A stretch of 64,000 nucleotides of DNA from Oceanobacillus chungangensis (lineage in GTDB: Bacteria; Bacillota; Bacilli; Bacillales; Amphibacillaceae), in contig NZ_PIOD01000011.1 in NCBI RefSeq assembly GCF_003369565.1, forward strand, positions 310,001-374,000. Direction: 5' to 3'. The notes beneath the pieces were generated by a model. It did no database searches. It worked only from the letters and a program-made list of their open reading frames with translations, and was not told where the DNA came from. The translations under genes and the position numbers were made by a program. Shown piece after piece: positions 29,478 through 37,054 of this stretch (position 1 is its first letter; each line of letters starts with the position of its first letter).

Positions 29478-29930
29478 TTACTTTGAATATTGTTTAGAAG
29501 AATAAATTTCTTTTTTTAATTGTTTTAAGATTGCCCTTCTTGTTAAAATACCATCAAAGTATCCTTCCTCATCGACAACACAAATAAAATTATTATCAAT
29601 AATCGCATTTAAACCATCTAGTAAATTATTTTCCTTGGTTATAGTTATAACATCATGATGCATGATCTCTTGAACTCGCATTTCCGATAGCTTCTCTATT
29701 TCAAACCGCTCAAGGCCTAAAATTTGATTTAATATTACTGTCTTGCTAATTATTCCTGCTAATTTATAGGATGCATCTAAAACTGGTACAGCTGAATATC
29801 CAGATTTAACTAAAACTAATAATGCATGTTCTAATGGATTATTTAATTGTACATGGGCAACTTTCTCGGAAGATATCATTAATTCAGCAACAGCTATATC
29901 AACTAATTGCCTATCTTGTGTCATACTCAT
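29478..29930 (-). CDS. cbpB: CBS-domain c-di-AMP-binding protein (CbpB/DarB, YkuL)
   Basis: 150 residues made of two CBS motifs (about 15-75 and 85-140; SGYSAVPVLDASYKLAGIIS and NFICVVDEEGYFDGILTRR). The length and pattern match YkuL of B. subtilis, renamed DarB, which binds c-di-AMP and, when unliganded, the stringent-response enzyme Rel and pyruvate carboxylase. The ATG at 29930 is preceded by AAGGGGCG. Assignment to this family is by full-length resemblance and yku-region context. Confidence 0.85.
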   Translation of the reverse strand: MSMTQDRQLVDIAVAELMISSEKVAHVQLNNPLEHALLVLVKSGYSAVPVLDASYKLAGIISKTVILNQILGLERFEIEKLSEMRVQEIMHHDVITITKENNLLDGLNAIIDNNFICVVDEEGYFDGILTRRAILKQLKKEIYSSKQYSK

Positions 29931-30089
29931 AACTAACGCCCCTTTTTTAATCACTTTTCTACGCATTTCTTAGTTGCACTTGTGCAGCATAAGAAAGCTT
30001 ATACTTCTAAGGTAAGCTTTTTACTTTATCAGTTTATCATAGATAATTAGAAGTAACATCTTAGACGGATATAGTTTACAATCAAATTC

Positions 30090-30140
30090 TTGCTATTTTA
30101 ATGCACATATTTTACAATATGAGCATATGATCATATTGTA
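30090..30140 (+). promoter_or_regulatory. SigA promoter with overlapping ArsR-type operator
   Basis: TTGCTA (30090-30095), 17 bases, TACAAT (30113-30118). A near-perfect 28-bp palindrome at 30113-30140 contains ATATGAGCATATGATCATAT, the form expected for CzrA/ArsR metal-sensor operators. It overlaps the -10 box and the transcription start, fitting repression that metal relieves. Confidence 0.75.
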
Positions 30141-30155
30141 TTGGAGTGTTTAAAT

Positions 30156-30458
30156 TTGCCCTATCATTCAATTGAAAACGAATTAATCGAACAGTCTTCG
30201 CAAATATTTAAAGCATTGTCTGATCCAACAAGAATAAGGATTTTGCATCTATTATTTTTCAAGGAATGTTCAGTAAATGAAATAGCAAATCAACTTGAAA
30301 TGAATCAGTCAACGATTTCTCATCAATTAAAATATTTAAAACAACTACGTTTGGTTAAAAATCGAAAAGAAAAAACAACGAATTATTATTCGCTCGATGA
30401 CAATCATGTCATGAACTTATTAGAACAAACTCTTGAACATATTAAACATACGAATTAG
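30156..30458 (+). CDS. czrA: ArsR/SmtB family metal-sensing repressor (CzrA-like)
   Basis: 100 residues, winged-helix. FKALSDPTRIRILHLL and the recognition helix NQSTISHQLKYLK identify the ArsR family. His residues near the C-terminus (DDNHVMNLLEQTLEHIKH) fit the alpha-5 zinc site DxH...HxxH of CzrA. TTG at 30156 is chosen because TTGGAG is eight bases upstream. Twelve bases separate it from the CDF transporter gene, and the operator lies in its own promoter, so the pair is autoregulated. Confidence 0.9.
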   Translation: MPYHSIENELIEQSSQIFKALSDPTRIRILHLLFFKECSVNEIANQLEMNQSTISHQLKYLKQLRLVKNRKEKTTNYYSLDDNHVMNLLEQTLEHIKHTN

Positions 30459-30470
30459 GAGGATGCACAA

Positions 30471-31388
30471 ATGGGACATCATCATGATGGGCATAACCAT
30501 AACCACCATCATCACCATTCAAGTAATATGAAGGTACTTTTCTTTAGCTTTATCATTATCTTCTTGTTTATGATTGTTGAGGCGATTGGCGGTATTATAA
30601 CGAATAGTCTTGCATTGATTTCAGATGCTGGGCATATGCTTAGTGATGCTGCTGCTATGGGGCTTAGCCTAGTCGCATTTAAAATCGGTGAAAAAAAAGC
30701 AACAATGGATAAAACATTTGGTTATCGACGTTTTGAAATAATCGCTGCCTTTATTAATGGTGCAGCACTCATTTTAATAGCATTCTTCATATTTTATGAA
30801 GCAATCCAGCGATTTGTTGAACCTCCAAATGTAAGTGGTAGTATGATGATTATCGCAGTAATTGGACTAATCATAAATATCTTCGTAGCTTGGTTGCTAA
30901 TGCGCGGAGATTCTAAAGAAAACTTAAATCTTAGAAGCGCTTTACTTCATGTATTTGGAGATTTATTAGGGTCTGTTGGAGCAATCATTGCTGGTACTCT
31001 CATCTTATTATTTGGTTGGAATATTGCCGATCCAATTGCCAGTGTGATTGTAGCGATACTAATTGTCTTCTCCGGTATTCGAATTACTAAGGATTCATTG
31101 AACATATTAATGGAAGGAAAACCAGAGAATATTAATATCGCATCGATTAAAGAATCCCTTTCAAAAATGGATGGCATTGAGGATGTTCATGACTTACATG
31201 TTTGGTCAATCACCTCTGAATTCCCAACACTTAGTTGCCATTTAATCGTACAAGAGTCGATAGATCGTGATCAAATACTTCAGCGAGCGAAGGAATTGAT
31301 TCATCATCATTTCAATATCTCACATTGCACAATTCAAATAGAAGGAATAAATTCAATTATTCATAAAAACTGTAATTCATGTGACTAA
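30471..31388 (+). CDS. czcD: Cation diffusion facilitator, zinc/cadmium efflux
   Basis: 305 residues: a His-rich N-terminus (HHHDGHNHNHHHHHSS), six membrane helices with the two zinc-site motifs HMLSD (helix 2) and HVFGD (helix 5), and a C-terminal cytosolic domain that ends in NCNSCD. It exchanges Zn2+, Co2+ or Cd2+ for H+ or K+. AGGAGG precedes the ATG. Operon with the ArsR repressor. Confidence 0.95.
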   Translation: MGHHHDGHNHNHHHHHSSNMKVLFFSFIIIFLFMIVEAIGGIITNSLALISDAGHMLSDAAAMGLSLVAFKIGEKKATMDKTFGYRRFEIIAAFINGAALILIAFFIFYEAIQRFVEPPNVSGSMMIIAVIGLIINIFVAWLLMRGDSKENLNLRSALLHVFGDLLGSVGAIIAGTLILLFGWNIADPIASVIVAILIVFSGIRITKDSLNILMEGKPENINIASIKESLSKMDGIEDVHDLHVWSITSEFPTLSCHLIVQESIDRDQILQRAKELIHHHFNISHCTIQIEGINSIIHKNCNSCD

Positions 31389-31440
31389 GTTGTCTTCTAT
31401 ACTTCAATTGATTACTTTATTTATATGTTAGTGTCATTAA

Positions 31441-31644
31441 TTAGTCCATGAGAATACAATTTATAGCATGCCTAATAAATATCTCAATTAATTCATCAGG
31501 AATAATTTCCTGATGTCTTTTTTTGGACTCATTACTCAACGTTTGTTCGATTAAATTCAGCAGAGAATTTTGTATTATAGGTGTTTCCGGAACACAGCTG
31601 CAGAATCCCGGTTCTCTTAATAAACAGTCTATAACAATAGCTAA
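31441..31644 (-). pseudogene. Possible C-terminal remnant of a TetR-type regulator
   Basis: A 68-codon minus-strand frame without start codon or ribosome binding site reads LREPGFCS... NLIEQTLSNESKKRHQE ... IPDELIEIFIRHAI. The helical pattern resembles the ligand-binding C-terminus of TetR proteins. No DNA-binding part remains. The czcD terminator overlaps it on the other strand. The assignment is weak. Confidence 0.3.
31494..31525 (+). terminator. Terminator of czrA-czcD
   Basis: A 9-bp stem (CATCAGGAA) with a TAAT loop followed by TCTTTTTTT, 105 bases after the czcD stop. Confidence 0.85.
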
Positions 31645-31893
31645 TTATCATTAATTTTTAGGGATAACAACAATCTTTGAATATCACCTGCTTTACTTAT
31701 CCTTATCTCCCATCTATGACAGCGATTACATTATTTACATTAACTTAATTTTAAACGTATTTTTATACGAAGTCAATGAATATACTGATAATTAAAATTA
31801 CAGCTTTCCTAATAAAGTCCCACTATTCATTTCACTTCCATGCTATAATTCTCGTATGATATTTTTCTCATTAGAAAGGTTTGACATGCTAAA
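31645..31893. other. Intergenic region before ykuE
   Basis: AT-rich sequence with nothing recognisable apart from a probable ykuE promoter near TATAAT at about 31843. Confidence 0.4.
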
Positions 31894-32748
31894 ATGAATC
31901 GACGTACCTTTATTAAAAAGGGACTTGGAAGCATAGTAGGACTAGTCGGTCTCAGTAGTGGAACATATTATTACGCTAGGAATATCGAACCGAATATGCT
32001 TCATATACAACAAGAAACTATTTTTTCCAATAAATTTTCTGCTGCATTTAATAATTTTAGAATTGTTCAGTTTTCTGATACCCATGCTGGTTTTCATTAT
32101 TCAATGGAGGATATAAATGCACTAATGCAACAAATCAACGCTCTAAAGCCTGATCTTATCGTTTTCACTGGAGACTTAGTAGATGCACCAAATCAATACA
32201 ACTGGTACCCAAACTTAATTGAGGCATTAACATCGATTAACGCTGAATATGGCAAATATTGGATATACGGAAATCACGATCACGGTGGATATGGAACAGA
32301 TATCATTCATGATGTCATGGAGCGCTCTAATTTTACTTTATTGAAAAATAGCCATGTGGCCATTCAAAAGGAAAATGATCGAATCATCATCGCCGGTATT
32401 GATGATATGATGCTTGGAAACCCTAATATACAACAAGCCTTACATTCCGCCAATCCAGAATTATTCATTATACTATTAGCACATGCACCAGATTATGCAG
32501 ATACTACAGTCAAGTATCCTGTTGATATTCAACTTTCTGGACACAGTCATGGTGGGCAAGTTCGATTTCCATTCATAGGACACTTATATACACCTGCATA
32601 TGCTGAAAAGTTTGTCCAAGGCAAATATTCATTAAAAAACGATAAGCTAATTGTATATGTAAATAAAGGCATTGGAACAACACGTCTGCCCTATAGATTT
32701 CTTTGTAAACCAGAACTCCATGTATATACACTTCAAAATAAGGGATAA
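31894..32748 (+). CDS. ykuE: Tat-exported metallophosphoesterase (YkuE-like)
   Basis: 284 residues. The N-terminus NRRTFIKKG followed by a hydrophobic stretch is a twin-arginine signal. The calcineurin-like domain has all metal motifs: FSDTHAG, FTGDLVD, GNHDHGG, LAHAPDYAD and SGHSHGGQ. B. subtilis YkuE is a cell-wall-bound phosphoesterase exported by TatAyCy. GAAAGG precedes the ATG. No tatA or tatC lies in this window. The substrate is unknown. Confidence 0.9.
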   Translation: MNRRTFIKKGLGSIVGLVGLSSGTYYYARNIEPNMLHIQQETIFSNKFSAAFNNFRIVQFSDTHAGFHYSMEDINALMQQINALKPDLIVFTGDLVDAPNQYNWYPNLIEALTSINAEYGKYWIYGNHDHGGYGTDIIHDVMERSNFTLLKNSHVAIQKENDRIIIAGIDDMMLGNPNIQQALHSANPELFIILLAHAPDYADTTVKYPVDIQLSGHSHGGQVRFPFIGHLYTPAYAEKFVQGKYSLKNDKLIVYVNKGIGTTRLPYRFLCKPELHVYTLQNKG

Positions 32749-32859
32749 ATGGTAAAACAATTTATTTTAAAAAAAGAAAAGCAATAAACAGTCAGGCTCC
32801 TTTTCTAGAATATTAGCATACGATAATTCAACAATGCTTATCAGAAAAGGAGTTTATTT

Positions 32860-33043
32860 ATGAACGATTCTTCTCCTTCATCCTACATAAATGCTTCATG
32901 AAAATAGCAGCACTGCACGACTATTGCCAGTTATCTCTTTCTCAACTGGACTAGCTTTCGGTCAAATTTTATATCGTGCATCTATTAAAGGAGATTATTC
33001 CCCATATCCACCCTATCCATATTCAGCCCCCATAACACTATGA
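32860..33043 (+). CDS. Overlapping tiny ORFs, possible frameshifted small gene
   Basis: ATG at 32860 has AAAAGGAG at perfect spacing but reads only 13 codons (stop at 32899-32901). A second ATG at 32891, in another frame and overlapping the first, opens a 50-residue ORF (to 33043). That ORF has a short hydrophobic segment, LLPVISFSTGLAFGQIL, and a Tyr/Pro-rich tail YSPYPPYPYS. Either the pair is translationally coupled or one base has been lost from a 60-residue small gene. Family unknown. Confidence 0.4.
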
Positions 33044-33206
33044 CCTTGGATATTGTCCAAATAGCTATTATTAACCTTACTAATATTAAGATTTTTTGTC
33101 ATAAAGACTTCACATAATTGATTAGAATTCTTAAAATAATATCCATTGTGATGATATAATAAATTCATGCTTGCCTCTAGTAAATATTGTAGAAAGGAAG
33201 GTAATC

Positions 33207-33779
33207 TTGAATCGTTTGAAATTATTTATTTTATTTGTTCTTCTTTTCCTCGCTGCATGTGACGGATATGCAATTGAAACGAATATGTCGGAGGAAATTG
33301 ATAGCTTTGAATATACTACACAGAATAATGAAACACTCAGTCTTGAAGATTTAGAAGGAAATTGGTGGGTAGCGGATTTCATCTTTACAAACTGTACTAC
33401 CGTATGTCTGCCAATGACCTATAATATGGCAACATTACAGGATAAACTATCTGAAGAAGAAATCGATGCGCAATTAGTATCGTTCAGCATCGATCCAGAA
33501 AGAGATACTCCAGAAGTATTAAAAAAATATGGTCAAGGCTATGATGCAGATTTCGCTAATTGGTCCTTCTTAACAGGTTATGATTTCGAAACAATTAAAG
33601 AATTCTCCATTACTTCCTTTAAGAATATTGTAGCACCACCACCAACTGGTGAGGATCAAGTAGTCCATGGCACTTTATTCTTCCTAGTTAGTCCAGAAGG
33701 TAAAGTAATTAAGAATTATAGTGGTGTTGATGCTAAATCCGTTGATCTAATCGTAGAAGACTTAAAGCAAGTACAATAA
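33207..33779 (+). CDS. Sco1/SenC family lipoprotein, cytochrome oxidase copper assembly
   Basis: 190 residues. The signal peptide ends in LAAC (acyl Cys 18). The thioredoxin-like domain keeps the copper ligands: CTTVC (Cys 63 and 67) and His 154 in VVHGTLFF. Sco proteins deliver Cu to, or reduce, the CuA site of subunit II of cytochrome oxidase; B. subtilis YpmQ is the counterpart. TTG at 33207 has AAAGGAAGG upstream. Functionally linked to ctaA at the left end of the window. Confidence 0.92.
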   Translation: MNRLKLFILFVLLFLAACDGYAIETNMSEEIDSFEYTTQNNETLSLEDLEGNWWVADFIFTNCTTVCLPMTYNMATLQDKLSEEEIDAQLVSFSIDPERDTPEVLKKYGQGYDADFANWSFLTGYDFETIKEFSITSFKNIVAPPPTGEDQVVHGTLFFLVSPEGKVIKNYSGVDAKSVDLIVEDLKQVQ

Positions 33780-33789
33780 TAGAGTTAGC

Positions 33790-33825
33790 AACGAACGGTA
33801 ATCATTGTATCCGTTCGTTTTCTAT
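33790..33825 (+). terminator. Terminator of the Sco gene
   Basis: A perfect 9-bp stem (AACGAACGG) followed by TTTCTATTT. Confidence 0.8.
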
Positions 33826-33940
33826 TTCAAAGTTAAACTATTATTTTAAAAAGTTTATGATAAATTGCTTCCGCTTTCTCTTGCGCTAGGACAAGCTTTG
33901 CGATACGATAGAGATGTTCGATTGAAAGGAGGAAATCTGT

Positions 33941-34411
33941 TTGTCAGAAACGATTCCAATACATGAATTAGCTCAAGCATTATTTACAATTAATCGTCAT
34001 GCAAAAACTGCACCAGAGCCTAAGCATCTGTATTCTATTAAGAAAGAAACAATAAATAAATTAATAAAAGAAAAACGTGCTAGTAAGATAGGACTTCATT
34101 TCTCAGATCACCCAAAGTTCAGTAATCAACACTCCACACTGCTTGTAAAGGTAGCGGATTATTATTTCCATATCCCTCCTACTAAACAAGACTTCCAAGA
34201 ACTTGAACATTTAGGTTCCCTTGACCAAAATTATCGGAACCCACCTACGAAAATGTCACTATCAAAAGCAAAAAATATTGTATATGAATATATTAATTGG
34301 AAGCCTGATAAGAAGCAGCCGATAAAGCAGCAACGGTATACCTCTTCCTACTTTACCCCTTCCTCATTAGGAAAAATGGAATGGCCACCAACAAAATCAA
34401 AACGATATTAA
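33941..34411 (+). CDS. ykyB: YkyB-like protein
   Basis: 156 residues; a basic cytosolic protein with HELAQALFTINRHAKTAP near the N-terminus, then SIKKETINKLIKE and ADYYFHIPPTK, as in YkyB. AGGAGG precedes the TTG start. B. subtilis ykyB is found in the ykr-yku region, in line with the rest of this window. Function unknown. Confidence 0.88.
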   Translation: MSETIPIHELAQALFTINRHAKTAPEPKHLYSIKKETINKLIKEKRASKIGLHFSDHPKFSNQHSTLLVKVADYYFHIPPTKQDFQELEHLGSLDQNYRNPPTKMSLSKAKNIVYEYINWKPDKKQPIKQQRYTSSYFTPSSLGKMEWPPTKSKRY

Positions 34412-34433
34412 GTTCCAACACGAATAAAAAAAA

Positions 34434-34468
34434 CTTAGGCTGAATTAACTCTTAATTGTCAGCCTAAG
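34434..34468 (-). terminator. Hairpin, probable terminator of the gene at 34566-34895
   Basis: A perfect 10-bp stem (CTTAGGCTGA) followed on the minus strand by GTTTTTTTATT. Confidence 0.7.
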
Positions 34469-34484
34469 GGACATTAAACTACTA

Positions 34485-34512
34485 AAAGCGTATGAATCAT
34501 ATGCTTTTTTAT
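34485..34512 (+). terminator. Terminator of ykyB
   Basis: A compact stem (AAGCGTA / TATGCTT, one G-U pair) with TTTTTTTATT following on the plus strand. Confidence 0.75.
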
Positions 34513-34565
34513 TCTAGATTGTCAGGTTCAAGAAAAATAAGCAGCAATGTTTCAAGGATTTAATA

Positions 34566-34895
34566 TCAAATCCTTTTAGATAACCTAAGAAAACTATAAT
34601 ACAGCGCTAATACAATTCCAAATAAGGATATAGCTTGTAATAATGTTTTGAACAAGGCGGGATCAAATAACTGTTCTATGAACATGGAAACAATAAATAA
34701 GCAGAGCATCACTAACAAACTACTCATTAAATACGTTAGAAGTTTCGTGGATTTTAGTGAAACAATTAAAGTAATCAATGGCTTCATAATGAAATAACAA
34801 GTAAATGTAGCTATGAATAGCATGATAAAGTAGTATAGATTCGTTTCAATTTCGAACGTTTCGAGAAAGTTATTAACCAAACTTGTTAGTAACAC
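34566..34895 (-). CDS. Small three-helix membrane protein, function unknown
   Basis: About 109 residues with three hydrophobic segments (roughly 20-42, 53-75 and 84-103). GTG at 34895 is preferred because ATAGGGAG lies nine bases upstream; the TTG at 34904 directly abuts that site. I do not recognise the family. A short hairpin overlaps the stop codon. Confidence 0.65.
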   Translation of the reverse strand: MLLTSLVNNFLETFEIETNLYYFIMLFIATFTCYFIMKPLITLIVSLKSTKLLTYLMSSLLVMLCLFIVSMFIEQLFDPALFKTLLQAISLFGIVLALYYSFLRLSKRI

Positions 34896-34980
34896 TGTGC
34901 TCAACTCCCTATCCCTCTTCTTATTTTCATCTTAGCAGCATTCTATACGTTTTAATGAAATATTATACATATTACCCGCA

Positions 34981-35029
34981 TTAACAAATAGAGGCAGCAG
35001 GAATTAGACCTGCTGCTTCTATTTGTTAA
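34981..35029. terminator. Very long hairpin between two minus-strand genes
   Basis: Arms of 21 bases with a single mismatch and a 7-nt loop (core GCAGCAGG / CCTGCTGC) lie just downstream of the FbpB-like gene. It is a probable terminator for that gene, much longer than others in the window. Confidence 0.7.
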
Positions 35030-35058
35030 TCTATCAAAGAATAATGAAAACAATGCAC

Positions 35059-35214
35059 TTATTTTAATTCTAATTCTTTTGATTCAAAACCAACTAACTC
35101 TCGATGTTTCTTTTCCAGACGTAATTCTATTTGTCTTATCTTTTTTTCATCGTCTAAAAGTTCTTGTTTATTTTGCTTCACTAATTGTTCAAAATTCAAT
35201 GCCCTAGGTCTCAT
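35059..35214 (-). CDS. FbpB-like small basic protein
   Basis: 51 residues. The sequence FEQLVKQNKQELLDDEKKI followed by RLEKKHREL closely fits the Fur-regulated basic protein FbpB family (Pfam Fur_reg_FbpB). In B. subtilis FbpB helps the small RNA FsrA block translation of iron-rich proteins when iron is scarce. AAGGAG lies 12 bases before the ATG, a little far. I did not find a clear Fur box upstream, only a partial TGATAAT half-site, so Fur control is unproven. Confidence 0.75.
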   Translation of the reverse strand: MRPRALNFEQLVKQNKQELLDDEKKIRQIELRLEKKHRELVGFESKELELK

Positions 35215-35515
35215 TCTGGATTTACACTCCTTATCATATACTAATCCTATTATACCCTATTATTATCAAATTAAATCGAAATTGTTTGAACATTTTATTA
35301 AATTTTTGTCAAAATTAATAGAAATATGTATATTTTACTAACAATTTACATATTTATGTATAAGATTTAGCTTGTTTCCAGATTTTTTGGATTTTGCTAG
35401 TATTAGCTTTTTAAATTATTAATATAGTAATATAAGTTATGGAAGAAGTTTGGGGCTTTTAAAGAAGTAAGGTATGAAGAAGTTATTAAATGCATATAGC
35501 AAGTGATTTTTGAAG
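35215..35515. other. AT-rich intergenic region
   Basis: No gene found. It contains TGATAATAATAGGGTATAAT (minus strand), a -10 box with a possible Fur half-site upstream of the FbpB-like gene. Confidence 0.4.
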
Positions 35516-35692
35516 TTACATACTATGTTTATTTGCTTGTTTCTTCATTTTTTCATAATGATTTAAAACAATATCCAATTCTTGACTGATTTTAACAGAT
35601 TCGGTGTCAGTTAATCCTTTATGCGTTGCTATTTGCATCATTTTTCTACGTAAGTATTCAATTCGTTTTTGAAGATACTCATGCATATCCAT
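35516..35692 (-). CDS. Spo0E-like aspartyl-phosphate phosphatase
   Basis: 58 residues, predicted helical hairpin. The motif SQELDIVLNHY at 36-46 is the signature of the Spo0E family, which dephosphorylates Spo0A~P and so delays sporulation. AGGAGGTG lies six bases before the ATG at 35692; an upstream GTG at 35701 is less well spaced. It is a small paralogue type (YnzD/YisI size) rather than full Spo0E. Confidence 0.9.
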   Translation of the reverse strand: MDMHEYLQKRIEYLRRKMMQIATHKGLTDTESVKISQELDIVLNHYEKMKKQANKHSM

Positions 35693-35866
35693 TCTATACA
35701 CCTCCTAATCGCTCTTAATTTAACGTAACATAGGTAAATAGTCCTTGACAAGTAATTAAAGTAGCGACATTAAGTAAGTTTATGATTAGCAAGGGTTTAT
35801 ATTCGAATACTTGCAGGCACTATGCTACTATAGTATTGAAACTTTTTTTGGGAAGGAATGTCCTCA

Positions 35867-36391
35867 TTGACTAAATCAAAAGAAAAGAACGAATGGCTAG
35901 AGTGGGGAAAAGCAATTGTAATTGCAATCATTATAGCACTTTTATTACGAACCTTTATATTTGCTACTTCTATTGTTGAAGGTGAAAGTATGGAACCAAC
36001 ACTAGAAGACGGAGAAAGAGTAATTTTAAATAAATTGGTCTATTTGATAAATGATCCCGACAGAGGTGACATTGTAATCATACAACGACCATATAAGAAT
36101 TATGTGAAAAGAGTAATAGGTTTACCAGGTGAAAAAATAGAAATTATTGCTGGTGAGCTTCTAATTGATGGGAAACCATATGACCAAGATTTTATTACAG
36201 ATGAAGTCATTAAACACACTGGAAATTTTGGACCCATAACAGTTCCAGAGGAGAGTTACTTTGTGCTAGGAGATAATCGCGCAATTAGTAAAGATAGTCG
36301 GAATGGACTTGGATTTATTGATGAGGAAGAAATCATTGGAAAATCTGAAATTATCATTTATCCATTCAGTGAGTGGGAATTAACAAAATAA
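35867..36391 (+). CDS. sipS: Type I signal peptidase
   Basis: 174 residues: one N-terminal membrane segment (15-34) and an extracytoplasmic S26 catalytic domain. The nucleophile Ser 41 is in GESMEPTL and the general base Lys 81 in NYVKRVIGLPGE; FVLGDNRAISKDSRNGLG is the box E region. It cleaves signal peptides of secreted proteins. GGAAGGA lies nine bases before TTG 35867; the ATG at 35858 abuts the site. Gene name by type only; Bacilli have several paralogues. Confidence 0.93.
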   Translation: MTKSKEKNEWLEWGKAIVIAIIIALLLRTFIFATSIVEGESMEPTLEDGERVILNKLVYLINDPDRGDIVIIQRPYKNYVKRVIGLPGEKIEIIAGELLIDGKPYDQDFITDEVIKHTGNFGPITVPEESYFVLGDNRAISKDSRNGLGFIDEEEIIGKSEIIIYPFSEWELTK

Positions 36392-36409
36392 TCTTCAAAG
36401 ATACGATTG

Positions 36410-36437
36410 AGGGGGAGCATGATGCTGCCCCTTTTCT
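36410..36437 (+). terminator. Terminator of the signal peptidase gene
   Basis: Stem AGGGG.AGCA / TGCT.CCCCT with one mismatch and a 3-4 nt loop, followed by TTTTCTTAA. Confidence 0.8.
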
Positions 36438-36519
36438 TAATCGATAAATTATTTAAGAATTGCAATAAAGAATAAGGAGCAGCGTAACGTTGTTTGATAG
36501 ATGCTTACACTTTAATAGC

Positions 36520-36597
36520 TTACTCATTATCTAATATACAAAATCCTACGTTCATTGCAAGGATAACAAAGCAAACGATTCCAAAAGCGATTTCCAA
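36520..36597 (-). CDS. Possible 25-residue membrane miniprotein
   Basis: TTG at 36597 has AAAGGGGTG seven bases upstream. The peptide is a single hydrophobic helix, MEIAFGIVCFVILAMNVGF, then CILDNE. The rest of the 36438-36771 interval shows no other gene. The evidence is only the ribosome binding site and the composition. Confidence 0.35.
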   Translation of the reverse strand: MEIAFGIVCFVILAMNVGFCILDNE

Positions 36598-36771
36598 GAA
36601 CAAACACCCCTTTCAGCAACATAAATTAATTATTCCATTAATTACTCTTTATTTTACCATATTCTCAATCTTTTGGAAGTAATTGTGGTATTATTACTAT
36701 CCACTCCTTTGCTAAAATGATTTTACTCCAATTATATCCAAATTTTCTGTAGAACTAGTGCAAACGTCCAT

Positions 36772-36798
36772 ACATCTTGAGTAGTTATACATATAGTA
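36772..36798 (+). promoter_or_regulatory. SigK-type promoter of the first YjcZ gene
   Basis: TACA (AC at 36772-36773), about 16 bases, CATATAGTA at 36790-36798. This fits the mother-cell SigK pattern AC-16-CATANNNTA. Confidence 0.6.
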
Positions 36799-36826
36799 TA
36801 ACGTAACATTCAGGAGGTGAAAGAGC

Positions 36827-36973
36827 ATGGGTTATGGCTACGGAGGATTTGGCGGCTGCGGTGGATATCAAAGTCCCTCATATGATTGTGGTGGCGGATA
36901 TGGTAATAATTTCGCATTGATTGTTGTGCTTTTTATCCTTTTAATCATTGTAGGAGCAGCATTTTACTGCTAA
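36827..36973 (+). CDS. YjcZ family sporulation miniprotein
   Basis: 48 residues. A Gly/Tyr-rich head with Cys ([14 protein letters not shown]) is followed by the characteristic single membrane helix [19 protein letters not shown] of the YjcZ / tiny-TM Bacillus family. CAGGAGGTGA precedes the ATG. Family members are sporulation proteins of unknown mechanism. A SigK-like promoter lies upstream, and a strong terminator follows. It is a paralogue of the gene at 58463-58576. Confidence 0.9.
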   Translation: MGYGYGGFGGCGGYQSPSYDCGGGYGNNFALIVVLFILLIIVGAAFYC

Positions 36974-36978
36974 CAAAT

Positions 36979-37010
36979 TAACCTGTGCTATATCTAAGTA
37001 GCACAGGTTA
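36979..37010 (+). terminator. Terminator of the first YjcZ gene
   Basis: A perfect 12-bp stem (TAACCTGTGCTA) starting five bases after the stop codon. Confidence 0.85.
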
Positions 37011-37054
37011 TTATTAATTTATGAATTAGATTTTACGTTTGTTTCATCATTTTA

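Noticed and set aside
36494-36682. 62-codon plus-strand ORF after the signal peptidase terminator
   Set aside because: No ribosome binding site; the minus strand here has a better-supported mini-ORF.
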